From contig JAJDYG010000025.1 of the NCBI GenBank assembly GCA_022822855.1, positions 124,001-188,000 of the forward strand: a stretch of DNA of 64,000 bases, read 5' to 3'. A program made the translations under genes and the position numbers. Source of the stretch: Dehalococcoidia bacterium. GTDB lineage: Bacteria > Chloroflexota > Dehalococcoidia > Bin125. Below, one piece after another: positions 25,101 through 34,212 of the stretch (positions within the stretch are counted from its first letter, which is position 1; the number at the start of each line of letters is the position of its first letter). Under the pieces are notes generated by a model, which saw nothing but the letters and a program-made list of their open reading frames with translations, ran no database searches and was not told the origin of the DNA.

Positions 25101-25565
25101 TCAGTCGGTTGGGTTCAGCCGGATCACCTCGATGGTGCGCGGCTGCGCTCGCTCTGCGTACTGAATGTAAGGCGGCCAGACTTCGGCACCCGCCGCCCAG
25201 AGGCGCTCGCGCTCATCGCCCTCGAGGAACTCAGCCTCGACCGGGTGACGCCGGCGATCAACAAAGACCCAGGTGTGCGGATTCGCCCTCAGATTGTGAA
25301 CCCAGGACGGGTGCTTCGGCGCGCCGCCTACTGAACCGATGATCACCCAGCTATCGCCGTCGGGAACGTAGAAGAGCACCGCGTCGCGCAGGTCGCCCGA
25401 TTTCGCGCCGACCGAGCGAAGCATGAGCGATTCGACGTATGGAACGCCTTCGTTCCAGGTGATCATCCGACCCATGATCGAGTAGCCGATCAGCCGAACC
25501 GCCGCCTGTTCAAGCGGTCGCAGCACCCCGTCACGCCGAAAGAGGTTCGTGATCTCTCGCCACAT
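25101..25565 (-). CDS. Deazaflavin (F420)-dependent nitroreductase family protein, Ddn-like
   Basis: Small split-barrel protein (154 residues) of the DUF385/Ddn family, in which members bind F420H2 and reduce quinones or nitro compounds. The family features seen are LMLRSVGAKSGDLRDAVLFYVPDGDSW as a block near residues 46-72 and GGAPKHPSWVHNLRANP near 80-96, which forms the cofactor-binding loop. The stop abuts the LLM gene stop with no base between. It lies 30 bases behind rpoD on the same strand, but a functional link with rpoD is unlikely. No Shine-Dalgarno is visible at the ATG. Confidence 0.87.
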   Translation of the reverse strand: MWREITNLFRRDGVLRPLEQAAVRLIGYSIMGRMITWNEGVPYVESLMLRSVGAKSGDLRDAVLFYVPDGDSWVIIGSVGGAPKHPSWVHNLRANPHTWVFVDRRRHPVEAEFLEGDERERLWAAGAEVWPPYIQYAERAQPRTIEVIRLNPTD

Positions 25566-25595
25566 AGTGGAACCAGCGGAAGCGGACGCTGCCGA

Positions 25596-27716
25596 CTACT
25601 CGATGTAGTCGCGCAGGCGTGTCGCGCGGGTCGGGTGGCGGAGTTGCCGCAGGGCCTTGGCCTCGATCTGGCGAATCCGCTCGCGGGTCACGTCGAAGTC
25701 GCGGCCGACCTCTTCCAGTGTTCGCGCGCGGCCGTCGCCGAGACCGAAGCGCAGCTCGAGCACCTGGCGCTCACGCGGTGAGAGCGAACTGAGCACGGCG
25801 CCGACCGTCTCCTTGAGCAGTTGCTGGCCCGCGGCCGCGTCGGGGGCGACCATCTTCTCGTCCTCAACGAAGTCGCCCAGGTGGCTGTCGTCTTCCTCGC
25901 CGATCGGCGTCTCGAGCGAGACCGGCTCCTGCGAGACCTTGATGATCTCGCGCACGCGCTGCGCGTCGACGCCCATACCCTGGCCAATCTCTTCATAGGT
26001 CGGCTCTCGGCCGAGTTCCTGGACGAGGCGGCGGGAGACGCGGACCTGCTTGTTGATCGTCTCAACCATGTGCACCGGGATTCGAATCGTGCGGGCCTGG
26101 TCGGCGATGGCACGAGTGATGGCCTGGCGAATCCACCAGGTGGCATAGGTTGAGAACTTGTAGCCCTTGCGGTAGTCGAACTTCTCGACAGCGCGCACCA
26201 GGCCGATGTTGCCTTCCTGGATCAGGTCCAGCATCGACATGCCGCGCCCGATGTACTTCTTCGCAACCGAGACGACGAGTCGCAGGTTGGCCTCGGTCAG
26301 CCGCTTCTCAGACAGATAGGCGTCCTCCTTGAGCACGCCGATGTGCCGCTCGCAGCGCAACGAGATCGGCTCCAGCTTGTCGTCTAGATCCGGGGGGCAG
26401 GGCATCAACTGTTCGAGTCCACCAGTGGCGCGGAGCAGGTGACGGACGTGGCGGTTATCGAAGATGTGAGTGACGACGGAAACCTGTACGAGCCGCTCTT
26501 CGGCGCGGGCCTCGTCGTACTCTTCGTCCTCAGGCTGGAAGCGGGCGATAAGAGCCTCGCGGAGCTCCGGGTCCATTTCCTGGTCGACTCGCTCGCGGAA
26601 GTCGCTGTCCTTGGTCAGGTCGAAGAGCGGAAGATGGGACTTGCCAATCTCCTCGGCAATGACGGCGATTTCCGGCAGCAGCGACTCAAGTTGCAGGAGC
26701 AGGAAGATCGTGACCTCGAGTGCGTTCGGATTGCGGCCGTTCAGGATGCGCCACTCCTCCTCGAAGTCGCGGATCCAGTTGCCCTCTTCCATTTGCCTGG
26801 ACAGGTAGCGCTCATCCTCGGCCGTGAGGAGATTGACGCGACCAATCTCGCGGAGGTACATACGCACGGGATCGTCGATGCCCTCGGCCTCTTCGTGGAC
26901 GCTCTGGCGTCCCTCCTTACGCATTTCAATAATCCGCCGCGAGCTGACCTCCTTGCTCCGTCCATAGAGGTCAACTGAAGGGGTTGGCGGGGTCGCCGGT
27001 TCGTTCTTGCCTTTGCCTCGGCCGCGGCCTCGGGACTTGGCACGGCCCTTGCCACGCCGGCTGGTTGTCTTGGGCTTCGGCTCCGGTCGTGCCTGCAGCG
27101 GCCGGTCCAGCACGCCGAGGAGCTTGCCCAGGGAATCGACCGCCTCAGGCTCCTCTTCGCCGGTCAGCTTGAAGCTGGCGACCGAAGCGTGAGAGATCTG
27201 CCGCTCTTCATGCATCTTGGCCTGGTTGCGTCGTTCGGCGGCCTTCTTCGGAGTGGGCGCGGCCTTAGTCGACTTCTTGGTCGTGCGCTTGGGTTGCTCA
27301 GCGAGGTTGATCGTGCGGCGGCCGGCCGGCATTGAGAACTCGTCCACCGGTGCGGTCAGCGCGCGGACGCGGGCTTCCTCTTCGGACTTGGCGATCGCGC
27401 GCGGCTTGCGCTGTCCGGGCGCCTCTGCTGTCACACGCCGATCGCCAAGCTGGTCGCGGACCAGTTGGCGCAAGTTGCCGACGATGTGATGCGCCACGTC
27501 GGCAGTGCGGGCTCGCTCGGCGAGCACCGACGGCGTCGGGGCGGTAGATGTCGCCGTCCGAGACGGCGCCGATTGGCCGTTGGTGCTGGGACCAGGCCCC
27601 ACGCCATTGGAGGCCGGCGACGCTGACGGCGCCGGCTCTGTGCTCTGCTGACTCTCGGCCGCGGATACGGCCGTCTCCGGCGGGGCTTCGGCGGCTGTGT
27701 CTCGAGCGATCACCAT
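25596..27716 (-). CDS. rpoD: Primary RNA polymerase sigma factor RpoD (sigma-70)
   Basis: Housekeeping sigma factor. The 706 residues include an N-terminal extension of about 280 residues. It is rich in Ala, Pro and Ser, then becomes very basic with an RGRGRGKGK tract. Region 1.2 follows ([18 protein letters not shown]), then a non-conserved region of about 170 residues. Region 2 has [16 protein letters not shown]. Regions 3 and 4 follow, and the helix-turn-helix is [28 protein letters not shown] precedes the ATG. It follows dnaG by 60 bases, the classic dnaG-rpoD order of the macromolecular synthesis operon. The low-complexity N-terminus replaces a recognisable region 1.1. Confidence 0.96.
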   Translation of the reverse strand: MVIARDTAAEAPPETAVSAAESQQSTEPAPSASPASNGVGPGPSTNGQSAPSRTATSTAPTPSVLAERARTADVAHHIVGNLRQLVRDQLGDRRVTAEAPGQRKPRAIAKSEEEARVRALTAPVDEFSMPAGRRTINLAEQPKRTTKKSTKAAPTPKKAAERRNQAKMHEERQISHASVASFKLTGEEEPEAVDSLGKLLGVLDRPLQARPEPKPKTTSRRGKGRAKSRGRGRGKGKNEPATPPTPSVDLYGRSKEVSSRRIIEMRKEGRQSVHEEAEGIDDPVRMYLREIGRVNLLTAEDERYLSRQMEEGNWIRDFEEEWRILNGRNPNALEVTIFLLLQLESLLPEIAVIAEEIGKSHLPLFDLTKDSDFRERVDQEMDPELREALIARFQPEDEEYDEARAEERLVQVSVVTHIFDNRHVRHLLRATGGLEQLMPCPPDLDDKLEPISLRCERHIGVLKEDAYLSEKRLTEANLRLVVSVAKKYIGRGMSMLDLIQEGNIGLVRAVEKFDYRKGYKFSTYATWWIRQAITRAIADQARTIRIPVHMVETINKQVRVSRRLVQELGREPTYEEIGQGMGVDAQRVREIIKVSQEPVSLETPIGEEDDSHLGDFVEDEKMVAPDAAAGQQLLKETVGAVLSSLSPRERQVLELRFGLGDGRARTLEEVGRDFDVTRERIRQIEAKALRQLRHPTRATRLRDYIE

Positions 27717-27776
27717 AGTCGTGGTCCCTTCTCTCAGCGTGGTCCCCCAGCGTGGGCCGCAGTGTGGCTCAGACGG

Positions 27777-29645
27777 TCAAGCCGTCCCGGACGATGGCAG
27801 GCGATGCAGACTGCGGGCTGCATCACGCGCTTGCACGACGGAGCTTGCGGCCTCAACCAGGTCGGGGTCGCAATGGTCAGAGTTATCAAGTTGGGCGGCG
27901 GCGCGGGCGAGCTCGTCTACGCCGAGTTCGCGCTCGCGCTCTCCGATTTCGAGATTCTTCAGGCGAAGGCCCTCTTTGCTGCGCTTGCGCTGGATCCGAC
28001 CGATGACATCGAGCACTGCCTCGGTCGCCTCCGCGTCACTGTAGGGCGGAAGTTGCTTCGCGTCACGTACTAACTGCTCGATCCGATCACCCGAGTCGCC
28101 CAGAGCGTCTACCCAGGAGTCGTCCGAGGAGTTGATTCGAGCAGTGAGGATCGTGCGATCCTCGGAATCCTCGATCAGTTCGATGTCTTCGAATCGCAGC
28201 GCGTTGCGGACGGATTCGTAGCTAAGCGCGAGTTGGACGATGAATGACTGCTGACGATCCGCGCGCCGGCGCCTCGACTGCCCCGGCCTTGCGCCTTGTT
28301 GGGCCGAACGGGCCGCAGGCGGCGAGTAGCGGGTCAGCAAAGACTCAGGATTGACGCGCGCCCAGGCAGCGACCCTTCTGACGTACTCCTCGCGCACCAC
28401 GGCGTGTCCGATGCTGCGCACCGTGGGAATGAGCTCATCGACAAACTCGGCCCGGCCTCTGGGAGTGTCGAGATCGTGTCGAGTGCGCGCGTGATTGAGC
28501 AGCCAGTCGAGGAATGTCGGGGCACTCTCGACCAGGGTTCGCCAGAGCTCCGGCTCGGAACGGATCAAGTCGTCCGGATCTCGACCCTCGGGCAACGGAA
28601 TGATGCGGATGTCACTCGACAGTTGATTCTGCAGCGCACCGACGCGTTGGAAGTCGGTTGCGACGCGTTGCTCGGCTCCGATCGCTTCGCGCGCAGTGTC
28701 GATGCCGCGGCGTGCGGCGGCCTGTCCGGCGGCGTCGGGATCGAGTGCCAGCCGGACATCGCCGGCCAGCGGCTTGATCAGACCGATCTGCGTCTCCGTG
28801 AGCGCCGTCCCCATCGAGGCGACGGTGTTCGGACTGCCGAACTCGTGGGCGCTGATCACGTCGGTGTAGCCCTCGACGATGATCACAGAGCCGGACTCGC
28901 GAATCGATGATCGGGCAAGGTCGAACCCGTAGAGCAGGTCCCGCTTACGGAACAGATCGGACTCTGGTGTGTTGATGTACTTGGCCGGTTCGTCGATCAA
29001 CGTTCGTCCGCCGAAGCCGACCGTCTCGCCGCGGGCGTTGCGAATAGGAAAAATGAGGCGGTCTCGGAAACGATCGCGCGGACCGTTTTCCGTCTGCAGC
29101 ACCAGACCGGCCGCCGCGGCATCGTCGAGATGAACTCCGCGGGCGGACAGGTGATGTACCAGCGCATCAGGATCGGATCCGGCGAGGCCGAGGTTGAAGC
29201 GTTGAGCCGACTCGGAAGAAATGCCTCGTTCGCTGAGATACGCTTGCGCGCTGCGTCCGCTTCCGGCGTCCTGCAACTGATCGCGCCAATAGTGGAGCGC
29301 GGAGTCGTTCGCCCTGAGCAGTCGCTGGCGTTGCTCGTCTTTGCGAACCTGTGCGTCGGTTCGAGGTCGCAACTGGACGCCGGCGCGTTGAGCAAGGCGC
29401 TGTAAGGCCTCGCGGAAATCGACGTTGTTGCGCTTCATCTCCCAGCTGAAGATGTCGCCGCCTTCGGAGCAGGCGCCGAAACAATGCCAGGTTTGGCGAT
29501 CGGGATTAACGATGAACGACGGGGTCTTCTCGGCATGAAAGGGGCAGGGGGCCTTGTACGTAGCGCCGCTTCGCTTGAGCGGGACCTCGGCAGCGATCAG
29601 ATCGACGATGTCGACCTTCGCCTTGATTTCCTCGGCTACTGACAT
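27777..29645 (-). CDS. dnaG: DNA primase DnaG
   Basis: Synthesises RNA primers at the replication fork. The 622 residues carry the CHC2 zinc finger at about 34-61 (CPFHAEKTPSF, then WHCFGACSEGGD). The catalytic core has the TOPRIM motif VIIVEGYTDVISAHEFG near 246 and LALDPDAAGQAAA near 290. The C-terminal helicase-binding region is less conserved. It starts with ATG without a clear Shine-Dalgarno. A good promoter lies about 50-80 bases upstream. The family is normally about 580-640 residues long. It is the first gene of a dnaG-rpoD unit. Confidence 0.96.
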   Translation of the reverse strand: MSVAEEIKAKVDIVDLIAAEVPLKRSGATYKAPCPFHAEKTPSFIVNPDRQTWHCFGACSEGGDIFSWEMKRNNVDFREALQRLAQRAGVQLRPRTDAQVRKDEQRQRLLRANDSALHYWRDQLQDAGSGRSAQAYLSERGISSESAQRFNLGLAGSDPDALVHHLSARGVHLDDAAAAGLVLQTENGPRDRFRDRLIFPIRNARGETVGFGGRTLIDEPAKYINTPESDLFRKRDLLYGFDLARSSIRESGSVIIVEGYTDVISAHEFGSPNTVASMGTALTETQIGLIKPLAGDVRLALDPDAAGQAAARRGIDTAREAIGAEQRVATDFQRVGALQNQLSSDIRIIPLPEGRDPDDLIRSEPELWRTLVESAPTFLDWLLNHARTRHDLDTPRGRAEFVDELIPTVRSIGHAVVREEYVRRVAAWARVNPESLLTRYSPPAARSAQQGARPGQSRRRRADRQQSFIVQLALSYESVRNALRFEDIELIEDSEDRTILTARINSSDDSWVDALGDSGDRIEQLVRDAKQLPPYSDAEATEAVLDVIGRIQRKRSKEGLRLKNLEIGERERELGVDELARAAAQLDNSDHCDPDLVEAASSVVQARDAARSLHRLPSSGTA

Positions 29646-29695
29646 GCGCAGAGACCGGGCTGGCTAGTCGGGGGTTCGGGCGCGGGCATACGCCA

Positions 29696-29724
29696 AATTT
29701 ACGTTGATGCGGAATATTTTTCAA
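29696..29724 (-). promoter_or_regulatory. Promoter of the dnaG-rpoD operon
   Basis: On the minus strand TTGAAA (29719-29724) is followed by exactly 17 bases and TAAATT (29696-29701), in a locally AT-rich patch of an otherwise GC-rich 112-base gap. This is the best sigma-70-like promoter seen in the window. Transcription would begin near 29689, giving a leader of roughly 44 bases. Confidence 0.6.
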
Positions 29725-29757
29725 TGACGGCATAGACGAATCGGGAGAATCGACGGT

Positions 29758-31692
29758 CTATTCGGGTATTTCGAGCGTCATTGTGTTGTTCGCGAGGTTG
29801 CTCTCCGTGGGATCTCCGCCAACGACGACCGTGATGGTGACGATGCCCGAGTGCGGCTGCAGGCTGGTGAGGATCTCCGTGCCGCCTGCGGGAAGTGGGC
29901 GGGACTCGGCGGCTCGTCGGGCGATGAGTTCTTGCTGTTGCCCGGATTCGTCGGCGATCACGATGAAGAACGTCTCGGCAGCTCCCTCGCCGTTGTTGAT
30001 GACTGTCAACAGAACATAGCCGTCGTTCGTTGCTTGTGCGTCAAGGAAGCTCAGGTCCGGACTGGGGCCTGATGGCTCAGGTTGCGTCGCCGGCGTCTCC
30101 TGTTCAGATCCCTCCTGGTTCTCCTCCCCCTGGGCATCCTGCGCGGCTTGCTCCTGCTCCTCGCGCTCTCCGCCGGGTTCGGGCGCCAGCAATGAAACAC
30201 GGAACGTGTTGTTGTTCGCGTTCGTGTCGATCGATGCCTCAAGCACAACCAAGACGTCGATGTCTTCTCCGGGCGTCAGCTTCAGATCGAGCGGGATGGT
30301 GCGCAAGTCATCTGCCTCGATGCCGAGCGTGACGGCCGCGCTCGCCAGTTCCGCGCCTGTGGCCGCATCAGCCACGCTGATCACGACATCGGTCCGCTCG
30401 ATGTCCACGGTGCTGGCATTAGTGATGGAGACGTTCAGCCGATTTCGATCGTCGTCTGCCTGGCGCGCCGTCACGACTGCCAGGTCGATGTCGTCGCTGG
30501 TTGACGGCTGTTCTTCCCGAGCATCCTGCTGCTGGCCGTCGGACTCCTGATCGGCAACTGCGACAACATGGATCACGATGCGATGGTCGTAGCGATCATC
30601 TTCGGGGGTGAATATGACGAGCTGTAGCTCGTACGAGCCGGAACTCGTGATGAAGCGTTCGACGTTGCGAATCAGTTCCCGGAAATCTCCAGGCTGATGG
30701 CCTTCGGAAGAGTGAATCAAAACGGAGGTTCCCAGGGTGTTATCCGGCGCGATTGGGGTCAGGTAGAGCAACGCACTCTCGACAGTTCCCACGTTGGTCG
30801 CTTGCAGCTCGACATCAAGGCTGAAGTCGGAGTCGTATGCGAACCGCTCGCCGTCTGACGGCGATCCGATCCTCGCCACGCCGATCTCGGCATCCGACTC
30901 GACTTCGGTCGGGGTTTGCGTCTCCGTCTCTGTCTCCTCAGCCTGCACTTCAGAGTCGGAGCATCTCTGCAATCCGTCCTGCGGGACCAGGACGACGGGA
31001 ATGGTCTGCGATTCGGTGCGACCCGCTTCGTCGACTGCGACGATCGTGACATCGACCTCGCAGGTTTCGCCGGGAGTCCACTCGATGTTTGCGTTGTAGC
31101 GGCCGGTCGATTCATCGAGCCTCGGGGTGATGGCGATCACGAAATTTTCGTTGACCAGCATCTCGAAGCGCTCCACCGGCTGGCTGCCTGTGGCCGAGAT
31201 CGCCAGCAAGATGGTGGTTCCCGCGGGAAACTGCTGGAGTGGGGAAATGCCCAGGATGGTCACCCTGAGCGCTGCCGCGACCCGCGCCTGGTCGTCGGTG
31301 ACTTCTACGCGAATCTGACGGATCGATTCAAGGCCATCGGAGTCGAGCGCGACGATCTGGACGTTGGCGAAACCAAGTCGCTCCGGGGTCCAGACGAAGG
31401 ACCCGATCCAGGCGCCGCGGTCCTCTGAATATTGCGGGATGACATCGGCGATCTTGCCGTCGTCGACGAGGAGTTCGAGGGTGGCGATCGGGCTGCCGGA
31501 GGAGATCGTGACGGTGATGCTCTGCGGCTCTCCAAGCAAGACGAGCTCGCCCTCGTCGAGCGAGACAACCATCACCGGAGCATCGGGTTCTCCGGTGTTC
31601 AGCAGGTCCAGCCGGTTGATGACGACCACAACCGCGGCGACGATCCCGGCGATGACGAGAAGTATCGCGATCGAGCCGATTCGGCTGCCCAT
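29758..31692 (-). CDS. Large cell-surface protein with Ig-like/CARDB-type domains
   Basis: Predicted single-pass membrane protein with a large outer part, function unknown. The 644 residues start with one hydrophobic helix (about residues 7-27). They continue with repeated beta-rich domains: two early Ig-like units (ESIRQIRVEVTDD, EWTPGETCEVDVTIVAVDEAGR), a middle unit, then two CARDB-like units with the NNTFRVSL and ANNTMTLEIPE endings. Two acidic Gln/Glu/Thr-rich linkers (near 245-265 and 500-535) separate the blocks. GGTGGAG precedes the ATG. It lies between ppsA and the dnaG promoter. The composition suggests an adhesin or envelope scaffold. Confidence 0.75.
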   Translation of the reverse strand: MGSRIGSIAILLVIAGIVAAVVVVINRLDLLNTGEPDAPVMVVSLDEGELVLLGEPQSITVTISSGSPIATLELLVDDGKIADVIPQYSEDRGAWIGSFVWTPERLGFANVQIVALDSDGLESIRQIRVEVTDDQARVAAALRVTILGISPLQQFPAGTTILLAISATGSQPVERFEMLVNENFVIAITPRLDESTGRYNANIEWTPGETCEVDVTIVAVDEAGRTESQTIPVVLVPQDGLQRCSDSEVQAEETETETQTPTEVESDAEIGVARIGSPSDGERFAYDSDFSLDVELQATNVGTVESALLYLTPIAPDNTLGTSVLIHSSEGHQPGDFRELIRNVERFITSSGSYELQLVIFTPEDDRYDHRIVIHVVAVADQESDGQQQDAREEQPSTSDDIDLAVVTARQADDDRNRLNVSITNASTVDIERTDVVISVADAATGAELASAAVTLGIEADDLRTIPLDLKLTPGEDIDVLVVLEASIDTNANNNTFRVSLLAPEPGGEREEQEQAAQDAQGEENQEGSEQETPATQPEPSGPSPDLSFLDAQATNDGYVLLTVINNGEGAAETFFIVIADESGQQQELIARRAAESRPLPAGGTEILTSLQPHSGIVTITVVVGGDPTESNLANNTMTLEIPE

Positions 31693-31789
31693 AGGTCTCC
31701 ACCGAGTTGCACCGACCGACGAAGGTGCAGACTAATCTTCGCGGCGAGCAGATCAGCCGTCACTCTATATCGCGCTGGAGCTGGGAGGG

Positions 31790-34081
31790 TTAGCGCTGCC
31801 GCTGTGCCTCGGCGTTGGCGACCAGGTGACGCGTCTGTTCGATCACGTCAGGCGTGACGGAGATCGAAGTGATCCCCCAGTCAACTAGACGTTGCGCCAG
31901 GTCCGGATGTTCCGAGGGGCCCTGCCCGCAGACGGACACGGTGATCCCGCGTCGTTTGGCGGTCGTAATGACATGCTCGATCGCCTTCAATACCGCCGGA
32001 TTGCGCTCGTCGAACGTGTCGGCGAAGCGCTCAGAGTCGCGGTCGATGCCGAGCGTGAGCTGAGTCAGGTCGTTAGAACCGATCGAGACGCCGTCGATGC
32101 CGCAATCGATGAACTCGTCGAGCAGCAGCACGTTGGATGGCACTTCGACCATCATCCAGAGCTGGAAGCCGCCGCGCTGACTCGCGTTGCGTTCCAGCCC
32201 GTAGTCGTCGACCTGCTGCACGACCTGGGCCATCTCGTCAGGCGTGCGGACGAAGGGGATCATCAGGTGCAGGTTCGGGTGATCCTCTCGGACTCGCTCG
32301 AGCGCGCGGAGTTCGAGTTCAAAGAGGTCAGGCTCACGGATGTATCGTGCGGCGCCGCGATACCCGATCATGGGATTCTCTTCGTCGGGCTCGTAGATGT
32401 TGCCGCCGGTCAGGTTTGCATACTCGTTGGTCTTGAAATCGGTTGCGCGATAGACCACCGGGCGAGGGTCGAAGGCCGATGCGATCTTGCGCATCCCCTC
32501 GGAGAGGCGTCGCACATATTCGTCCTGGCGGCCGGTGTTGATGAAATTGCGAGGATGTTCGCCCAACCTGGCGATGATGAACTCTGCGCGCAGCAACCCG
32601 ACCCCATCGACGTCACGTTCCGCCACGCGATCGGCGATTTCCGGCTCGGCCAGGTTGACGTAGAGCTTGGTCTCGGTCGCGACTGGTGCGTAGAGTTCCA
32701 CTTCTCGGTCGTGCCACCAGTTGAGCAACTCGGTCTGCACTCCGTCGTAAACCAGCCCGTTGGCTCCGTCGACCGTGACCTGCCGGCCATCAGCCAGCTT
32801 CGCTGCTCCAGAAGCTCCGACGACGCAAGGAACCCCTAGCTCGCGAGAAATGATGGCGGCATGGCACGTCCGGCCTCCGCGCTCCGTGATGATTGCGGAC
32901 GCGCGCTTCATGGCCGGCACGAAATCCGGTGTGGTCATTTCGGCCACGAGGACATCGCCTTCGCCGATGCTTGAGGTCTCGCGTGCGTTGAGGATCACGC
33001 GAATCCGTCCCGATGCGACCCCGGGCGACGCCGGTGATCCATCGAGGATGGGTTCCTCAGACGGGGTTGGCGCGGGATTTTGGCCGTTCGTGCTGGTCTG
33101 CGGTGCCACAGTCGTGATCGGCCGCGTCTGTAGCAGATAGAACTGATCGTCGGCCCAGCCCCACTCGATGTCTTGCGGGGACCCGTAGTGTGACTCGATC
33201 CGTTCGCCGACGGCGCTCAGTTCTAGAACTTGCTGATCGCTGAGCTTCGGTGTGGACCCTTCCGATTCGGAAAGCTGTTGCCAGACATTCGAGCCGTGCT
33301 CTGGATCGACCGCACCGTCAGGGGAGCGAACCAGCCGGCGATCCTGGGTGAAAATCTGGCGTTCAAGTATCCGCCCGGCAGCCTTGTCGACTTCGAAGTG
33401 GTCGGGTGACACGAGCCCGCCGACGACTGCTTCTCCGAGTCCGAACGCAGCCTCGATCACGACTTTGTTCGAGTCGTTGGTGATGGGATCGACGGTGAAC
33501 ATGACACCGGACGACTCGGACTGCACCATCCGCTGCACGGGGACCGCGAGATCAACGTCCAGGTGTCCCCAACCAGCCTGCTCGCGGTAGAAGATCGCAC
33601 GGGCCTCAAACAACGACGCCCAGCAGCGTTGGACCGCTTCGACGACGTTGACGCCGCCTTCGATGTTGAGGAACGTGGCTTGCTGTCCGGCGAACGAGGC
33701 TTCGGCGAGATCTTCAGCGGTCGCGGAGCTGCGCACCGCGACAGGGCCTTCGCCGAGCTGCACATATGCGGCGGTGATTTCCTGTTGCATCACGGCCGGC
33801 ATCTCCGCCTGTTCAATGGCGTGCTGCACAGCCGCGGCTGTGGAGTTGAGCTGGTCGTCGTTGTTGACGTCGAGCCCGTCGAGCAGGCGGCGAAGAATGT
33901 GGTCGAGGCCGCTGTGATTGATGAATTCGCGATAGGCGTGAGTGGTCACCACGAAGCCAGGCGGAACCGGGATCCCCGCCTGGGTGAGTTCACCCAGATT
34001 GGCGCCCTTGCCGCCAACGAGCGATACGGCGTCTCGTCCGACTTGACCGAACCAGACGATGTGTTGGGAGTCAGAGGTCAT
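31790..34081 (-). CDS. ppsA: Phosphoenolpyruvate synthase
   Basis: Makes PEP from pyruvate and ATP for gluconeogenesis. The 763 residues hold the N-terminal ATP-binding domain (SLVGGKGANLGEL near 22, AVRSSATAEDLAEASFAGQQ near 115). The swivelling phosphohistidine domain has GGRTCHAAIISRELGVPCVVG near 400. The C-terminal PEP/pyruvate barrel has SIGSNDLTQLTLGIDRDS near 675 and VCGQGPSEHPD near 727, carrying the catalytic Cys. All key residues are present. The two-domain ATP grasp and the length fit PpsA rather than pyruvate phosphate dikinase. It follows glmS by 131 bases on the same strand; no Shine-Dalgarno is visible at the ATG. Confidence 0.95.
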   Translation of the reverse strand: MTSDSQHIVWFGQVGRDAVSLVGGKGANLGELTQAGIPVPPGFVVTTHAYREFINHSGLDHILRRLLDGLDVNNDDQLNSTAAAVQHAIEQAEMPAVMQQEITAAYVQLGEGPVAVRSSATAEDLAEASFAGQQATFLNIEGGVNVVEAVQRCWASLFEARAIFYREQAGWGHLDVDLAVPVQRMVQSESSGVMFTVDPITNDSNKVVIEAAFGLGEAVVGGLVSPDHFEVDKAAGRILERQIFTQDRRLVRSPDGAVDPEHGSNVWQQLSESEGSTPKLSDQQVLELSAVGERIESHYGSPQDIEWGWADDQFYLLQTRPITTVAPQTSTNGQNPAPTPSEEPILDGSPASPGVASGRIRVILNARETSSIGEGDVLVAEMTTPDFVPAMKRASAIITERGGRTCHAAIISRELGVPCVVGASGAAKLADGRQVTVDGANGLVYDGVQTELLNWWHDREVELYAPVATETKLYVNLAEPEIADRVAERDVDGVGLLRAEFIIARLGEHPRNFINTGRQDEYVRRLSEGMRKIASAFDPRPVVYRATDFKTNEYANLTGGNIYEPDEENPMIGYRGAARYIREPDLFELELRALERVREDHPNLHLMIPFVRTPDEMAQVVQQVDDYGLERNASQRGGFQLWMMVEVPSNVLLLDEFIDCGIDGVSIGSNDLTQLTLGIDRDSERFADTFDERNPAVLKAIEHVITTAKRRGITVSVCGQGPSEHPDLAQRLVDWGITSISVTPDVIEQTRHLVANAEAQRQR

Positions 34082-34212
34082 AGGGGAAGTCCGCGAGTAC
34101 TGGCTGGGACGTTCACGGTTCGCGGACGCAGGATATCACCGGGTTAACGAATCACGACTATCGCGCAGTATGACCACGCCGGTTGAGCGAAGACTGGCAA
34201 CAATTCAGGGTG

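Noticed and set aside
31892..32839. Plus-strand frame of 315 codons opposite ppsA
   Set aside because: Antisense shadow of a gene with all catalytic motifs.
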